This document shows positions 57,234 to 64,000 of a stretch of 64,000 nt of DNA, one piece after another (positions within the stretch are counted from its first letter, which is position 1; every line of letters starts with the position of its first letter). A model generated the notes under the pieces. That model was not told where the DNA came from, did not search any database, and worked only from the letters and a program-made list of their open reading frames with translations. The DNA is taken from NCBI GenBank assembly GCA_036394995.1, contig DASWED010000060.1, positions 14,438-78,437 of the forward strand, given 5' to 3'. The position numbers and the translations under genes are program-made. Source of the DNA: DASWED01 sp036394995. GTDB taxonomy: Bacteria > Actinomycetota > UBA4738 > JACQTL01.

Positions 57234-58775
57234 CTAGTTCCCGGGAGTCACCACGCGTGCGGCGAACCTGGTGACGCCCGCGGCCTTCGTCAGCCGGACG
57301 ACGTAGAAGCCGCTGTTCCCGTCGGTGTACCAGATGTCGTGCGTCGCCCCGTCGTAGGCCGGTGCCGCCATCGCGAACGCGCCCGCCTTGTTCGGGTACG
57401 TGCTGGTGGTCCAGGGGATCAGGGGCTTGTTGAAGTACGCGATCTCCTTCGGGTGCGCGACATCGCGGATGTCGAACACGCGCAGCCCGGACATGATGAA
57501 GCTGCACGCGACGATGTACGGGTCCACCCTGCTCGGCAGCGAGCAGTAGTGCCCCTGGTACCCCTGGAACGGCTGGTCGTCGCCGGGGTCGACCGTCTGC
57601 TCTCCCTTGTTCACCGCCAGCCGCATGTTCGAGACGACGAACGGCTTCCGTTCGTTCTGGATGTCGATGATCCGCGCGGCGCCGACCTGGTGTCCGGAGC
57701 CGAACTCGTCGGTCTCCAGCAGGTATTTGTGCCCGTCCTTCGTGAACGGCGTGGCGTTCTGCGGCGTGCTGAGCCGCGGCCACGTCAGCCGGCTGACGAG
57801 CTTCACCGTCGGGTTCGGCACGCGGCTCTGCACCTCGCTCACGTCGAGGATCGTCAGGCCCGTGAAGTCCCCGGTCTCGTCCCGGAAGGCGCTCTCCGCC
57901 ATGTACAGGCGGTTGCCGTCGTTGCTGATCGAGACGCCGTGCGGCTGGTAGTCGAGCGTCTCCCACAGCAGCGCCGGCGCCTTCGGGTCCGACAAGTCGA
58001 CGGCAGCGAGCGTATGGGCGTAGAGGGAGGCGACGTAGAAGGTCCTGCCGTCGGGAGCGAACCCGCCCTCGTGGCCCAGGATGCCCATCGGCGTGGACGA
58101 ATCGAGCACCGGATGCCGGCAGTTCTGCGTCACGTCATAGACGTCGACGAACCCGGGGTTCCACGTCGGATAGCCCATGTCGGCGACGAGCAACCCGCGC
58201 TTGACGTTGAGCCGTACGGACTCGTGCGGCGACTGCATCGCCGGGGTCCGCAGGACGTCCGTGAGGACGGGGTGCGCCGGATCGTGCATGTCCATCACGT
58301 ACACGCCGGGCCCCTCGGTCCCCTGGTCGGGCACGTTGTGCGGCCACAGGAGCGTCGAGTCCCAGTAGGCGCACTCGTGGCCGGCCCTGTCGACGTAGCG
58401 CTCGACCCGGTAGCCCCCCGACCTGCCGACGTGCGAGATCTGCCGGGCGTTGCAGAAGTAGCCTTTCGCCGCTCTCCCGGAGTCGTAGTCCGCCTTCGGC
58501 ACCTTGCCCTGGACGGTCTCGGGCATCGACCCACCGTCGCACGGGATGTCCTTCGTCGGGCCCGCGTAGGGGGTCGTCGGGCCCAGGTATCGCTCCACCA
58601 CGTGAGCGGGATGGGCCGTCGGTCCGCCGACGAACGCGGGACCACCCGGGGGTGCGAGACCACCGTGCGGCTCCCTTCCCCCACCGCCGCTGAGTGAGAC
58701 GGCCGCCCCGATCACCATGGCGGTGGACACGGCGGCGGCGGTGGCAACCCACGAGAAACGGGCAGGACTACGCAT
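57234..58775 (-). CDS. Secreted LVIVD-repeat beta-propeller protein
   Basis: A 513-residue exported protein. Signal sequence residues 1-28, then LVIVD-type blades: GPGVYVMDMHDPAHPVLTDV, VDVYDVTQNCRHPVLD, AAVDLSDPKAPALLWE, TGLTILDVSEVQSR, ARIIDIQNERKPFVVS and LRVFDIRDVAHPKEIAYF. These fold as a propeller and are found on choice-of-anchor or uncharacterised actinobacterial secreted proteins. Function unknown. It lies between the repeats with other low-context genes. Confidence 0.85.
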   Translation of the reverse strand: MRSPARFSWVATAAAVSTAMVIGAAVSLSGGGGREPHGGLAPPGGPAFVGGPTAHPAHVVERYLGPTTPYAGPTKDIPCDGGSMPETVQGKVPKADYDSGRAAKGYFCNARQISHVGRSGGYRVERYVDRAGHECAYWDSTLLWPHNVPDQGTEGPGVYVMDMHDPAHPVLTDVLRTPAMQSPHESVRLNVKRGLLVADMGYPTWNPGFVDVYDVTQNCRHPVLDSSTPMGILGHEGGFAPDGRTFYVASLYAHTLAAVDLSDPKAPALLWETLDYQPHGVSISNDGNRLYMAESAFRDETGDFTGLTILDVSEVQSRVPNPTVKLVSRLTWPRLSTPQNATPFTKDGHKYLLETDEFGSGHQVGAARIIDIQNERKPFVVSNMRLAVNKGEQTVDPGDDQPFQGYQGHYCSLPSRVDPYIVACSFIMSGLRVFDIRDVAHPKEIAYFNKPLIPWTTSTYPNKAGAFAMAAPAYDGATHDIWYTDGNSGFYVVRLTKAAGVTRFAARVVTPGN

Positions 58776-58989
58776 CGAACCTCCCTCGGGCAGGGGTAGG
58801 CATCTGGTGTCCGTCTATACCCCGCCGTCGGAGCCCCGACTCCTGCCCGGACGGCGTTACCGGCTCTCGGGTTGTTCGGTCGCGGCCGCTTGTTCCTTCC
58901 GATGACCCCGGCCACGATGGGGCCGACGTCGATGCTCGATCCGGAGCTGGATCGCGCCCATCGGTTCGACCGCCCTCAGCATGGCGCGA

Positions 58990-59261
58990 CGAACCCCCGA
59001 GGCTGAGCTGAAGCACGAATGGCAGGATGAGACTCAGCGCCAGCTCGCAGGATCGGAAGAACCGGTACCGCCTGGTCCTGGCGAACACGACGAGGTTGAC
59101 GACCGCACGACCTGGTAGGCGAACGCGATCGCGGCGGACAAGTACAGGCCGAGGGCCCAGTACGTCGCGACCCACACCACGGAGAGGGCGGTGATGAACA
59201 CGGCCGAGAGGACCAGCGTCTCCCCCCCGGAGGGCCTCGTCGCGGAGTCGGTCGGAAGCAC
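58990..59261 (-). pseudogene. Frameshifted remnant of a membrane module (class III cyclase-like N-terminus)
   Basis: Minus-strand residues LSAVFITALSVVWVATYWAL and LYLSAAIAFAYQVV are in one frame; after a frameshift near 59100 the text continues in another as VVNLVVFARTRRYRFFRSCE and LALSLILPFVLQLSLGG. Together this resembles the membrane N-terminus of actinobacterial adenylate/guanylate cyclases. The downstream catalytic domain is absent. At least one frameshift and a truncation are needed, so it is a pseudogene. Confidence 0.5.
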
Positions 59262-59366
59262 CCCGACCTCGCGAGGCGCTCGGCTCGGCTCCGCCAGCCT
59301 CCGGGACGCTACGCTTCCACGGGCGCTAGTGATCCCCGCGAGACCTGGAGGCGCAATGGCCTGTGC

Positions 59367-60062
59367 CTACGATCGAGCGATCCGCACGGTGTCGCCCCGG
59401 CTGATGCGGCCGGGCGACTCGACCGCGGCGATCACCCCCAAGCAGAGGGCGTTGAGGCGGCCGATCGCCGTGAGGTTTCCCGGCTGCGCCGGGAGGTCCG
59501 CGGTCCCCATGTTGACCATGACGCAGCGCGGCGACGCCATGGTGACCCGCAGGGTCGCGGTCCCGATCAGCAGCCGTCGACCGATCCACGTGTCCTCGAG
59601 GAACGGCTCCTCCGTGTCGACCAGGATGTTCGCGCGAAACCGTGCGGGGTCAACAGGCTGGTTTCGCTCGCGCCCGAGCGCGTCGACCGACGCGGAGCCC
59701 ACGAGGCTGATCGGGCCGTCGTCGAAGTGGCTGACGGCCGCCTCCCTGCAGACGGTGACCGGCCGTCCGAGATGGCGGCTCAGCAGCCCGATGGTCTGGG
59801 CGGCGTCGATCCGAGACCTGGTGCCGTCGGGGAACGTGAGCACGACCCGGCCGTCGTGCTCCCGGGCGCGCAGGGAGAGCAACCCCGGCACCGCGGCGAA
59901 GCGGCGCGTGTCCTTGCCGCTTCCGATCTTGCCGTCGGCGGTCCTGACGGACCACAGGCGGTCTCCCACGCACCCCCGATCGTCGATGTCGAGGTGGGCG
60001 CAGTGCTCGCCCAGCATCGACTTCACCGGAAATCTTTGCAGGGACTTGACCGTCGACGGCAC
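59367..60062 (-). CDS. MOSC-domain protein (YcbX-like, with N-terminal barrel)
   Basis: A 231-residue protein: MOSC N-terminal beta-barrel (residues 1-95, SLQRFPVKSMLGEHCAHLDI) plus MOSC domain (about 110-230). The molybdenum-cofactor-ligating Cys lies in TMASPRCVMVN. YcbX-like proteins detoxify N-hydroxylated compounds with Moco. GTG start shares one base with the stop of the VOC gene (TAGTG), so translation is coupled. Confidence 0.86.
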   Translation of the reverse strand: MPSTVKSLQRFPVKSMLGEHCAHLDIDDRGCVGDRLWSVRTADGKIGSGKDTRRFAAVPGLLSLRAREHDGRVVLTFPDGTRSRIDAAQTIGLLSRHLGRPVTVCREAAVSHFDDGPISLVGSASVDALGRERNQPVDPARFRANILVDTEEPFLEDTWIGRRLLIGTATLRVTMASPRCVMVNMGTADLPAQPGNLTAIGRLNALCLGVIAAVESPGRISRGDTVRIARS

Positions 60063-60433
60063 TAGGCCTGCCGGAGTCCGAGGGTGTTCCCGTCGGGGTC
60101 GCGGAACCACGCACCACGTGCCGGACCGAGCTGCGCGATGTGGCCCGTCGTCATGAGTGGCCCTTCCGCGTAGTCGATGAACGCCACGCCCTTGGCCTCG
60201 AGGTCGCCGACCGCCGCCTCGATGTCCGTCACCTCGAAGTGGGCGAGCGTGTGTTCCGTGACGATCGGAGGGCGCTTGAAGGTCGAGAGCTCGCTGATGT
60301 CTCCGCACCGGAATCGAACCGAGACTGGCGTCTCCCACAGGAGGGGCAATCCGAGCGTCTCGCCATAGAAGGCCTTCGCCCGCTCGAGGTCGGTGACGGG
60401 CACCGTTGCCACGACCATCGTTGCACCGATCAT
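60062..60433 (-). CDS. VOC-fold protein (glyoxalase superfamily)
   Basis: A 123-residue protein with paired VOC modules, VVATVPVTDLERAKAFYGETLG and HFEVTDIEAAVGDL ... WFRDPDGNTLGL. The start is the ATG (MIGATMVV) because GGGAGG lies six bases upstream; the longest frame adds 11 residues. It is co-transcribed with the MOSC gene. Ligand unknown. Metal ligands are not obvious (Glu at the end is replaced by Gly/Leu), so it may bind rather than catalyse. Confidence 0.82.
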   Translation of the reverse strand: MIGATMVVATVPVTDLERAKAFYGETLGLPLLWETPVSVRFRCGDISELSTFKRPPIVTEHTLAHFEVTDIEAAVGDLEAKGVAFIDYAEGPLMTTGHIAQLGPARGAWFRDPDGNTLGLRQA

Positions 60434-60609
60434 CGCCGACCTCCCTTTCGATCCGCCTGTCTGCACGCCGCGGATTCGCGGCGCATTCCAGCGGCACCCT
60501 AATCCAGCGGGCGTGCGGGATTCTCAGCGCCCTCTCATGATCCTCTGAGGGGCCGGACCCAGATTGGGGCCGTTCGGTCCGGACGGGACCCGGAGCCTGG
60601 GAGGCACGC

Positions 60610-60882
60610 ATGAGACAGCGCATCGCCCGACGAGGAGCGCCGCCGACGTACCGGGGGCGGCCGCTTCCCCATCCCGACGAGGAGATCTTCGACCAGGTCT
60701 CGCGTTCGACCTCGACACGCTGCTCGACCGGCGGCGGATGCTCAAGCTCATGGGCGTCGCGGGCATCGGCGGCGTGCTCCTGGCCGCCTGTGGATCGTCC
60801 GCCACCACTTCGGGGCCGACGGCCTCGGCGACCGCCTCCGCGGCGAGCGGAGGGGGGACCGGAGCCGACTGCGTCACGATCC
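60610..60882 (+). pseudogene. Frameshifted, truncated intradiol-dioxygenase-family lipoprotein
   Basis: GGGAGG precedes ATG, and the frame opens RPLPHPDEEIFDQ. The family then continues GLAFDLDTLLDRRRMLKLMG, LLAACGSS lipobox and ADCVTI, but here that text is one frame away. One G is missing in CAG-GT-CTC (about 60698), and the protein ends after ADCVTI where the family has its PEETAGPYP dioxygenase domain. The right 47-bp repeat starts exactly there. It is an inactive remnant. Confidence 0.7.
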
Positions 60883-60929
60883 ACGAGCTGACCGCGTCCC
60901 AGGGGGAGGATCTTCACCGAGCGCTTGGT
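60883..60929 (+). repeat. 47-bp direct repeat, right copy
   Basis: ACGAGCTGACCGCG ... GCGCTTGGT; two mismatches to 55897-55943. It begins at the break point of the truncated dioxygenase gene, 4.9 kb from the left copy and in the same orientation. Confidence 0.85.
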
Positions 60930-61061
60930 ACAGTCGTGCGCACGGCGCGATGAGGCCCGCTCCTTGAACCGCCCGGTCTCGGGCTGATGGCCTCTACGAC
61001 ATCCCAGACCCGGGAACCCGAAGCTCGGCGCTCCCGGCAGAGGCCTCGTGGAGGTGGAGCG

Positions 61062-62279
61062 GTGAACATCTACTGGGTCGCGTTCGTGTGGCTGTCCATG
61101 GCGCTGGTGGCGTCGTTCGTCAGCGTCCGGCTGGGGATCTCGGTGGCGCTGGTGGAGATCCTGGTGGGGGCCATCGCCGGGAACCTTCCCCATGCCGCGA
61201 GCTATGTGCAGCAGACCGACTTCATCGCGTTCCTCGCCAGTCTGGGCTCGCTGATGCTGACGTTCCTGGCCGGCGCGGAGATCGACCCCGTGTCGCTCCG
61301 GCGCCACTGGAGGGCCAGCCTCACGATCGGTGTGGTGTCGTTCGCCCTTCCGTTCGCGGGAGCGTTCGCCTTCTGCCGGTTCGTCCTCGGGTGGGACCTG
61401 CACGCCGCGGAGATCGGCGGGATCGCCCTCAGCACCACGTCCGTCGCCGTGGTCTACGCGGTGATGATCGAGACGGGGCTGAACCGGCAGGAGCTGGGGA
61501 AGCTCATCCTGGCCGCGTGCTTCGTCACCGACCTGGGAACGGTGCTGGCGCTCGGTGGCCTCTTCGCGGACTTCGGGATCCTGCTCCTGGTGTTCGTCTG
61601 CGTGAGCGCGGCGGTCATCGCCCTGTTGCCCGCCACCACCCGCCTGGTGATCCGGACGTTCGGGCACCGGGTGAGCGAACCCGAGATCAAGTTCCTGCTG
61701 GTGGTCCTCCTGGGCCTGGGCGCGCTGGCGACCGCCGCGGGGAGCGAGGCGGTCCTGCCCGCCTACGTCGCCGGCCTGGTGGTCGCCGGGACGTTCCTCC
61801 ACGACCGGGTGCTCATCGACCGGATGCGGACCATCGCGTTCGCCCTGCTGACGCCGTTCTTCTTCCTCCGGGCAGGCGTGCTGATCTCCGCCACGGCACT
61901 GTGGTCGGGGGCCGGGGTCATCGCGGCGCTGCTGGCGGTCAAGCTCGGGGCGAAGGCCGTCGGGGTCTGGCCGACGGCGAGGGCATTCGGCATCCCGGGC
62001 AGGGAGCGCACCTACCTCACCCTTCTCATGTCCACCGGTCTCACGTTCGGCTCGATCTCGGCGCTGTTCGGCCTGACCCACGGGCTGATCGACCAGCGGC
62101 AGTACTCGGAGCTGGTCTCGGTGGTGCTCCTGTCGGCCTTCGTCCCGACCCTCATCGCCCAGCAGCTGTTCGTCCCGAGGGTCGTGGAGGAGGAGGAAGA
62201 GGAGGCCCTCGGAGCGGAGGACGCGGCGATGCTGGGGCGCCGCCACGCGGTCCCGCCCCCCGGGGACGGCGAGGGCTGA
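61062..62279 (+). CDS. Cation:proton antiporter (CPA2, KefB/NapA-like)
   Basis: A 405-residue antiporter with about 12 TM segments. FLAGAEIDP (TM with transport residues) and ALSTTSVAVVYAVMIETGL are CPA2 signatures. The C-terminal tail is acidic (VEEEEEEALGAEDAAM). No RCK/TrkA-N regulatory domain follows, so it resembles the minimal antiporter. I choose GTG (MNIYWVAFVWL) because GGAGGT lies seven bases upstream. It sits between the repeat segment and eno. Confidence 0.9.
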   Translation: MNIYWVAFVWLSMALVASFVSVRLGISVALVEILVGAIAGNLPHAASYVQQTDFIAFLASLGSLMLTFLAGAEIDPVSLRRHWRASLTIGVVSFALPFAGAFAFCRFVLGWDLHAAEIGGIALSTTSVAVVYAVMIETGLNRQELGKLILAACFVTDLGTVLALGGLFADFGILLLVFVCVSAAVIALLPATTRLVIRTFGHRVSEPEIKFLLVVLLGLGALATAAGSEAVLPAYVAGLVVAGTFLHDRVLIDRMRTIAFALLTPFFFLRAGVLISATALWSGAGVIAALLAVKLGAKAVGVWPTARAFGIPGRERTYLTLLMSTGLTFGSISALFGLTHGLIDQRQYSELVSVVLLSAFVPTLIAQQLFVPRVVEEEEEEALGAEDAAMLGRRHAVPPPGDGEG

Positions 62280-62327
62280 CGCCTGCCGCCGGGGCCACCG
62301 TTACGTGGCCAGGCCGGGGTCGGGGAC

Positions 62328-62333
62328 TAGAAT
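62328..62333 (+). promoter_or_regulatory. -10 element of leaderless promoter for eno
   Basis: TAGAAT ending ten bases before the eno ATG at 62344. Confidence 0.55.
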
Positions 62334-62343
62334 CGGCGGACCG

Positions 62344-63624
62344 ATGCCGGAGATCGTGTCCGTGTGGGCCCGGGAGATCCTCGACTCCCGGGGCAACCCC
62401 ACCGTCGAGGTCGAGGTCATCTGCGACGACGGCGCCGCCGGGCGCGCCGCCGTCCCGTCCGGGGCGTCCACCGGCGCCCACGAGGCGCACGAGCTGCGCG
62501 ACGGGGACTCGTCCCGGTTCGGCGGCAAGGGCGTGCTGACGGCGGTGGGAAACGTCATCGACACCATCGGACCGGCGCTGGCCGGCGAGGACGCCCTGGA
62601 CCAGCGGGAGATCGACCGGATCCTGCTGGACCTCGACGGCACCGAGACGAAGTCGAAGCTCGGCGCGAACGCCATCCTCGGGACGTCGCTGGCCGTGGCC
62701 CACGCGGCCTCGGAGTCGCTGGGGCTCCCGCTGTACCGGTATCTCGGCGGTCCCTCCGCCCACCTGCTGCCGGTCCCGCTGTTCAACGTCATCAACGGCG
62801 GGGTCCACTCGACGAACGACCTGGAGATGCAGGAGTTCAAGATCGCCCCCCATGGCGCTGCGTCGTTCTCCGAGGCGGTCCGGTGGGGGGCCGAGATCTT
62901 CCACGCCCTCCAGTCCGAGCTGAAGGACCGGGGGATGGCCTCCGGCGTGGGCGACGAGGGCGGGTTCGCCCCGCCCATCGCCACGGCGAATGAGGCCCTG
63001 GACCTGCTCGTCGGCGCCGTCGAGGCCACCGGCCTGGCGCCGGAGCGCGAGGTGTCGTTCGCGCTCGATCCTGCCGCCACCGAGTTCTACCGCGACGGCA
63101 CCTACCGCCTGGAGGGCAAGGATCGGTCCGGCGCCGACATGGTCGAGTACTGGACCGACCTCATCGGCGCGTTCCCGATCGTCTCGCTGGAGGACGGACT
63201 GGCCGAGGACGACTGGGAGGGCTGGCAGCACCTGACGTCGGCCATCGGTGACCGGGTCCAGCTGGTGGGCGACGACCTGTTCGTGACGAACCCCGAGCGC
63301 CTCCAGCGGGGGATCGACGACGGTGTGGCCACGGCCATCCTCATCAAGGTCAACCAGATCGGGTCGCTCACCGAGACCCTCGACGTCGTGCGGCAGGCCC
63401 AGCTGGCGTCCTACGGCGTCGAGATCAGCCACCGCTCGGGCGAGACCGAGGACACCACGATCGCCGACATCGCGGTGGCCACGAACGCCGGCCAGATCAA
63501 GTCGGGTGCGCCCTCCCGGAGCGAGCGGACCGCAAAGTACAACCAGCTCCTGCGGATCGAGGAGGAGCTGGGGGAGACCGCCCGGTACGCCGGGTACAGC
63601 GCGTTTCGCCGGAGGCGCGCGTGA
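62344..63624 (+). CDS. eno: Enolase
   Basis: A 426-residue enolase. AREILDSRGNPTVEVEV at the N-terminus, VPSGASTGAHEAHELRD loop, metal site SLEDGLAEDDW, and substrate loop KVNQIGSLTET with catalytic Lys; SHRSGETEDTTIADIAV completes the site. It interconverts 2-phosphoglycerate and phosphoenolpyruvate. ATG at 62344, ten bases after TAGAAT. The eno-ftsB order (GTGA overlap) is conserved in Actinomycetota. Confidence 0.98.
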   Translation: MPEIVSVWAREILDSRGNPTVEVEVICDDGAAGRAAVPSGASTGAHEAHELRDGDSSRFGGKGVLTAVGNVIDTIGPALAGEDALDQREIDRILLDLDGTETKSKLGANAILGTSLAVAHAASESLGLPLYRYLGGPSAHLLPVPLFNVINGGVHSTNDLEMQEFKIAPHGAASFSEAVRWGAEIFHALQSELKDRGMASGVGDEGGFAPPIATANEALDLLVGAVEATGLAPEREVSFALDPAATEFYRDGTYRLEGKDRSGADMVEYWTDLIGAFPIVSLEDGLAEDDWEGWQHLTSAIGDRVQLVGDDLFVTNPERLQRGIDDGVATAILIKVNQIGSLTETLDVVRQAQLASYGVEISHRSGETEDTTIADIAVATNAGQIKSGAPSRSERTAKYNQLLRIEEELGETARYAGYSAFRRRRA

Positions 63625-63998
63625 GCGCCACGGTCCAGACCGCGAAGCGGGCTCGCGCGGGGAAGTCGGAGCGCGCGGGCTCCGGCGTCGACGAGCGCCG
63701 GCGCCGCCGGCTCTCCGGTCGGGCCCTGGTCCTGATCGCCCTGGTCGGCGCCCTGCTGGTGGCCGCGGCGTACCCGCTCCGGGCGTATCTCAACGAACGG
63801 GCCCAGATCACCTCGCTCGAGCGGCGGACCCAGCAGCTCGAGCTGGCCAACCACAAGCTCGACACCGAAATCCGGCGGCTCCACGACCCCAACTACCTCG
63901 AGCACCTGGCTCGGGTGTGCCTCGGCATGGTGAAGCCCGGCGAGATTCCGTTCGTCGTCGTCCCGGAGCACGGCAAGGGCGGCGCCCACCCCTGCTAG
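63621..63998 (+). CDS. ftsB: Septum-formation initiator protein FtsB/DivIC
   Basis: A 125-residue bitopic membrane protein. A basic cytoplasmic N-terminus (residues 1-33) precedes one TM (about 34-53), followed by a coiled coil (residues 58-85, RAQITSLERRTQQLELANHK) and a conserved HDPNYLEHLARVCLGMVKPGEI segment. It belongs to the FtsQLB divisome complex. GTG overlaps the eno stop. The protein ends within the window at TAG (63996-63998). Confidence 0.95.
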   Translation: MSATVQTAKRARAGKSERAGSGVDERRRRRLSGRALVLIALVGALLVAAAYPLRAYLNERAQITSLERRTQQLELANHKLDTEIRRLHDPNYLEHLARVCLGMVKPGEIPFVVVPEHGKGGAHPC

Positions 63999-64000
63999 GG

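Noticed and set aside
58768..59175. 135-codon minus-strand gene start (MGRDVLGPRPV...)
   Set aside because: Its first 25 residues are frameshifted relative to the membrane module in the neighbouring frame; treated as part of the cyclase-like pseudogene.
55943..60883. Complete integrative element between the 47-bp repeats
   Set aside because: No integrase, excisionase, relaxase or replication gene is present, so I report only repeat-bounded accessory DNA.

Overview
This is a very GC-rich (about 70%) bacterial chromosome segment. The housekeeping gene order is rsmI, metG, tatD, a G5-domain wall protein (where rpfB normally sits), rsmA/ksgA, ispE, tRNA-Gln, glmU, prs, rplY, pth, mfd, mazG, eno, ftsB. 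That order is characteristic of Actinomycetota (compare the metG-tatD-rpfB-ksgA-ispE block of Mycobacterium and Streptomyces). The accessory content suggests a deep-branching or uncultivated actinobacterial lineage rather than a well-known genus, but I cannot place it further from sequence alone.

Layout. 1-4.8 kb: end of a multicopper oxidase, small membrane proteins, rhodanese, macrodomain protein, a LarA-like protein diverging from an AlkA-type DNA glycosylase, and a degenerate receiver-domain protein. 4.8-6.8 kb: a 28-residue secreted-peptide gene with a consensus promoter, divergent from an XRE-HTH/TPR regulator and bounded by long hairpins; this looks like a peptide-pheromone (RRNPP-type) module. 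6.8-13 kb: CPBP protease, HAD phosphatase, glyoxalase-fold protein, minimal metallopeptidase, protein O-mannosyltransferase, rsmI, cupredoxin lipoprotein and a secreted protein with a stop codon in its apparent signal peptide. 13-17.9 kb: an ABC/FtsX efflux-type operon. 18-27.3 kb: the core block metG to prs. 27.3-34.1 kb: ECF sigma factor with a membrane partner, a histone-H1-like CsbD protein, an alkaline-phosphatase-superfamily enzyme, a glycosyltransferase and a Tat phosphoesterase. 34.1-36.5 kb: epimerase, rplY, pth. 36.5-41 kb: MmpL transporter and a full-length multicopper oxidase. 41-47.7 kb: mfd, a three-GAF GGDEF/HD-GYP protein and a small secreted peptide with DMY repeats. 47.9-54 kb: GNAT proteins (one behind a leader-peptide attenuator), a pair of P-loop ATPases, a three-repeat secreted protein and a double-hotdog protein. 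54-64 kb: a PpiC foldase lipoprotein, mazG, then a 4.9 kb accessory segment with three decayed genes lying between two copies of a 47-bp repeat, then an antiporter, eno and ftsB.

Expression signals. Many first genes of transcription units have a TANNNT hexamer ending 6-10 nt before the start codon and no Shine-Dalgarno sequence, which predicts widespread leaderless mRNAs. Other genes carry strong GGAGG sites. Operons are tightly packed with ATGA/GTGA overlaps. The observations most worth follow-up are the candidate peptide-regulator pair (5.0-6.6 kb), the leader-peptide/terminator control of a GNAT enzyme (50.58-50.77 kb), the DMY-repeat peptide (47.5 kb), the RlpA-for-Rpf domain swap with an SD-sequestering hairpin (20.5 kb), and the repeat-bounded segment between mazG and eno.
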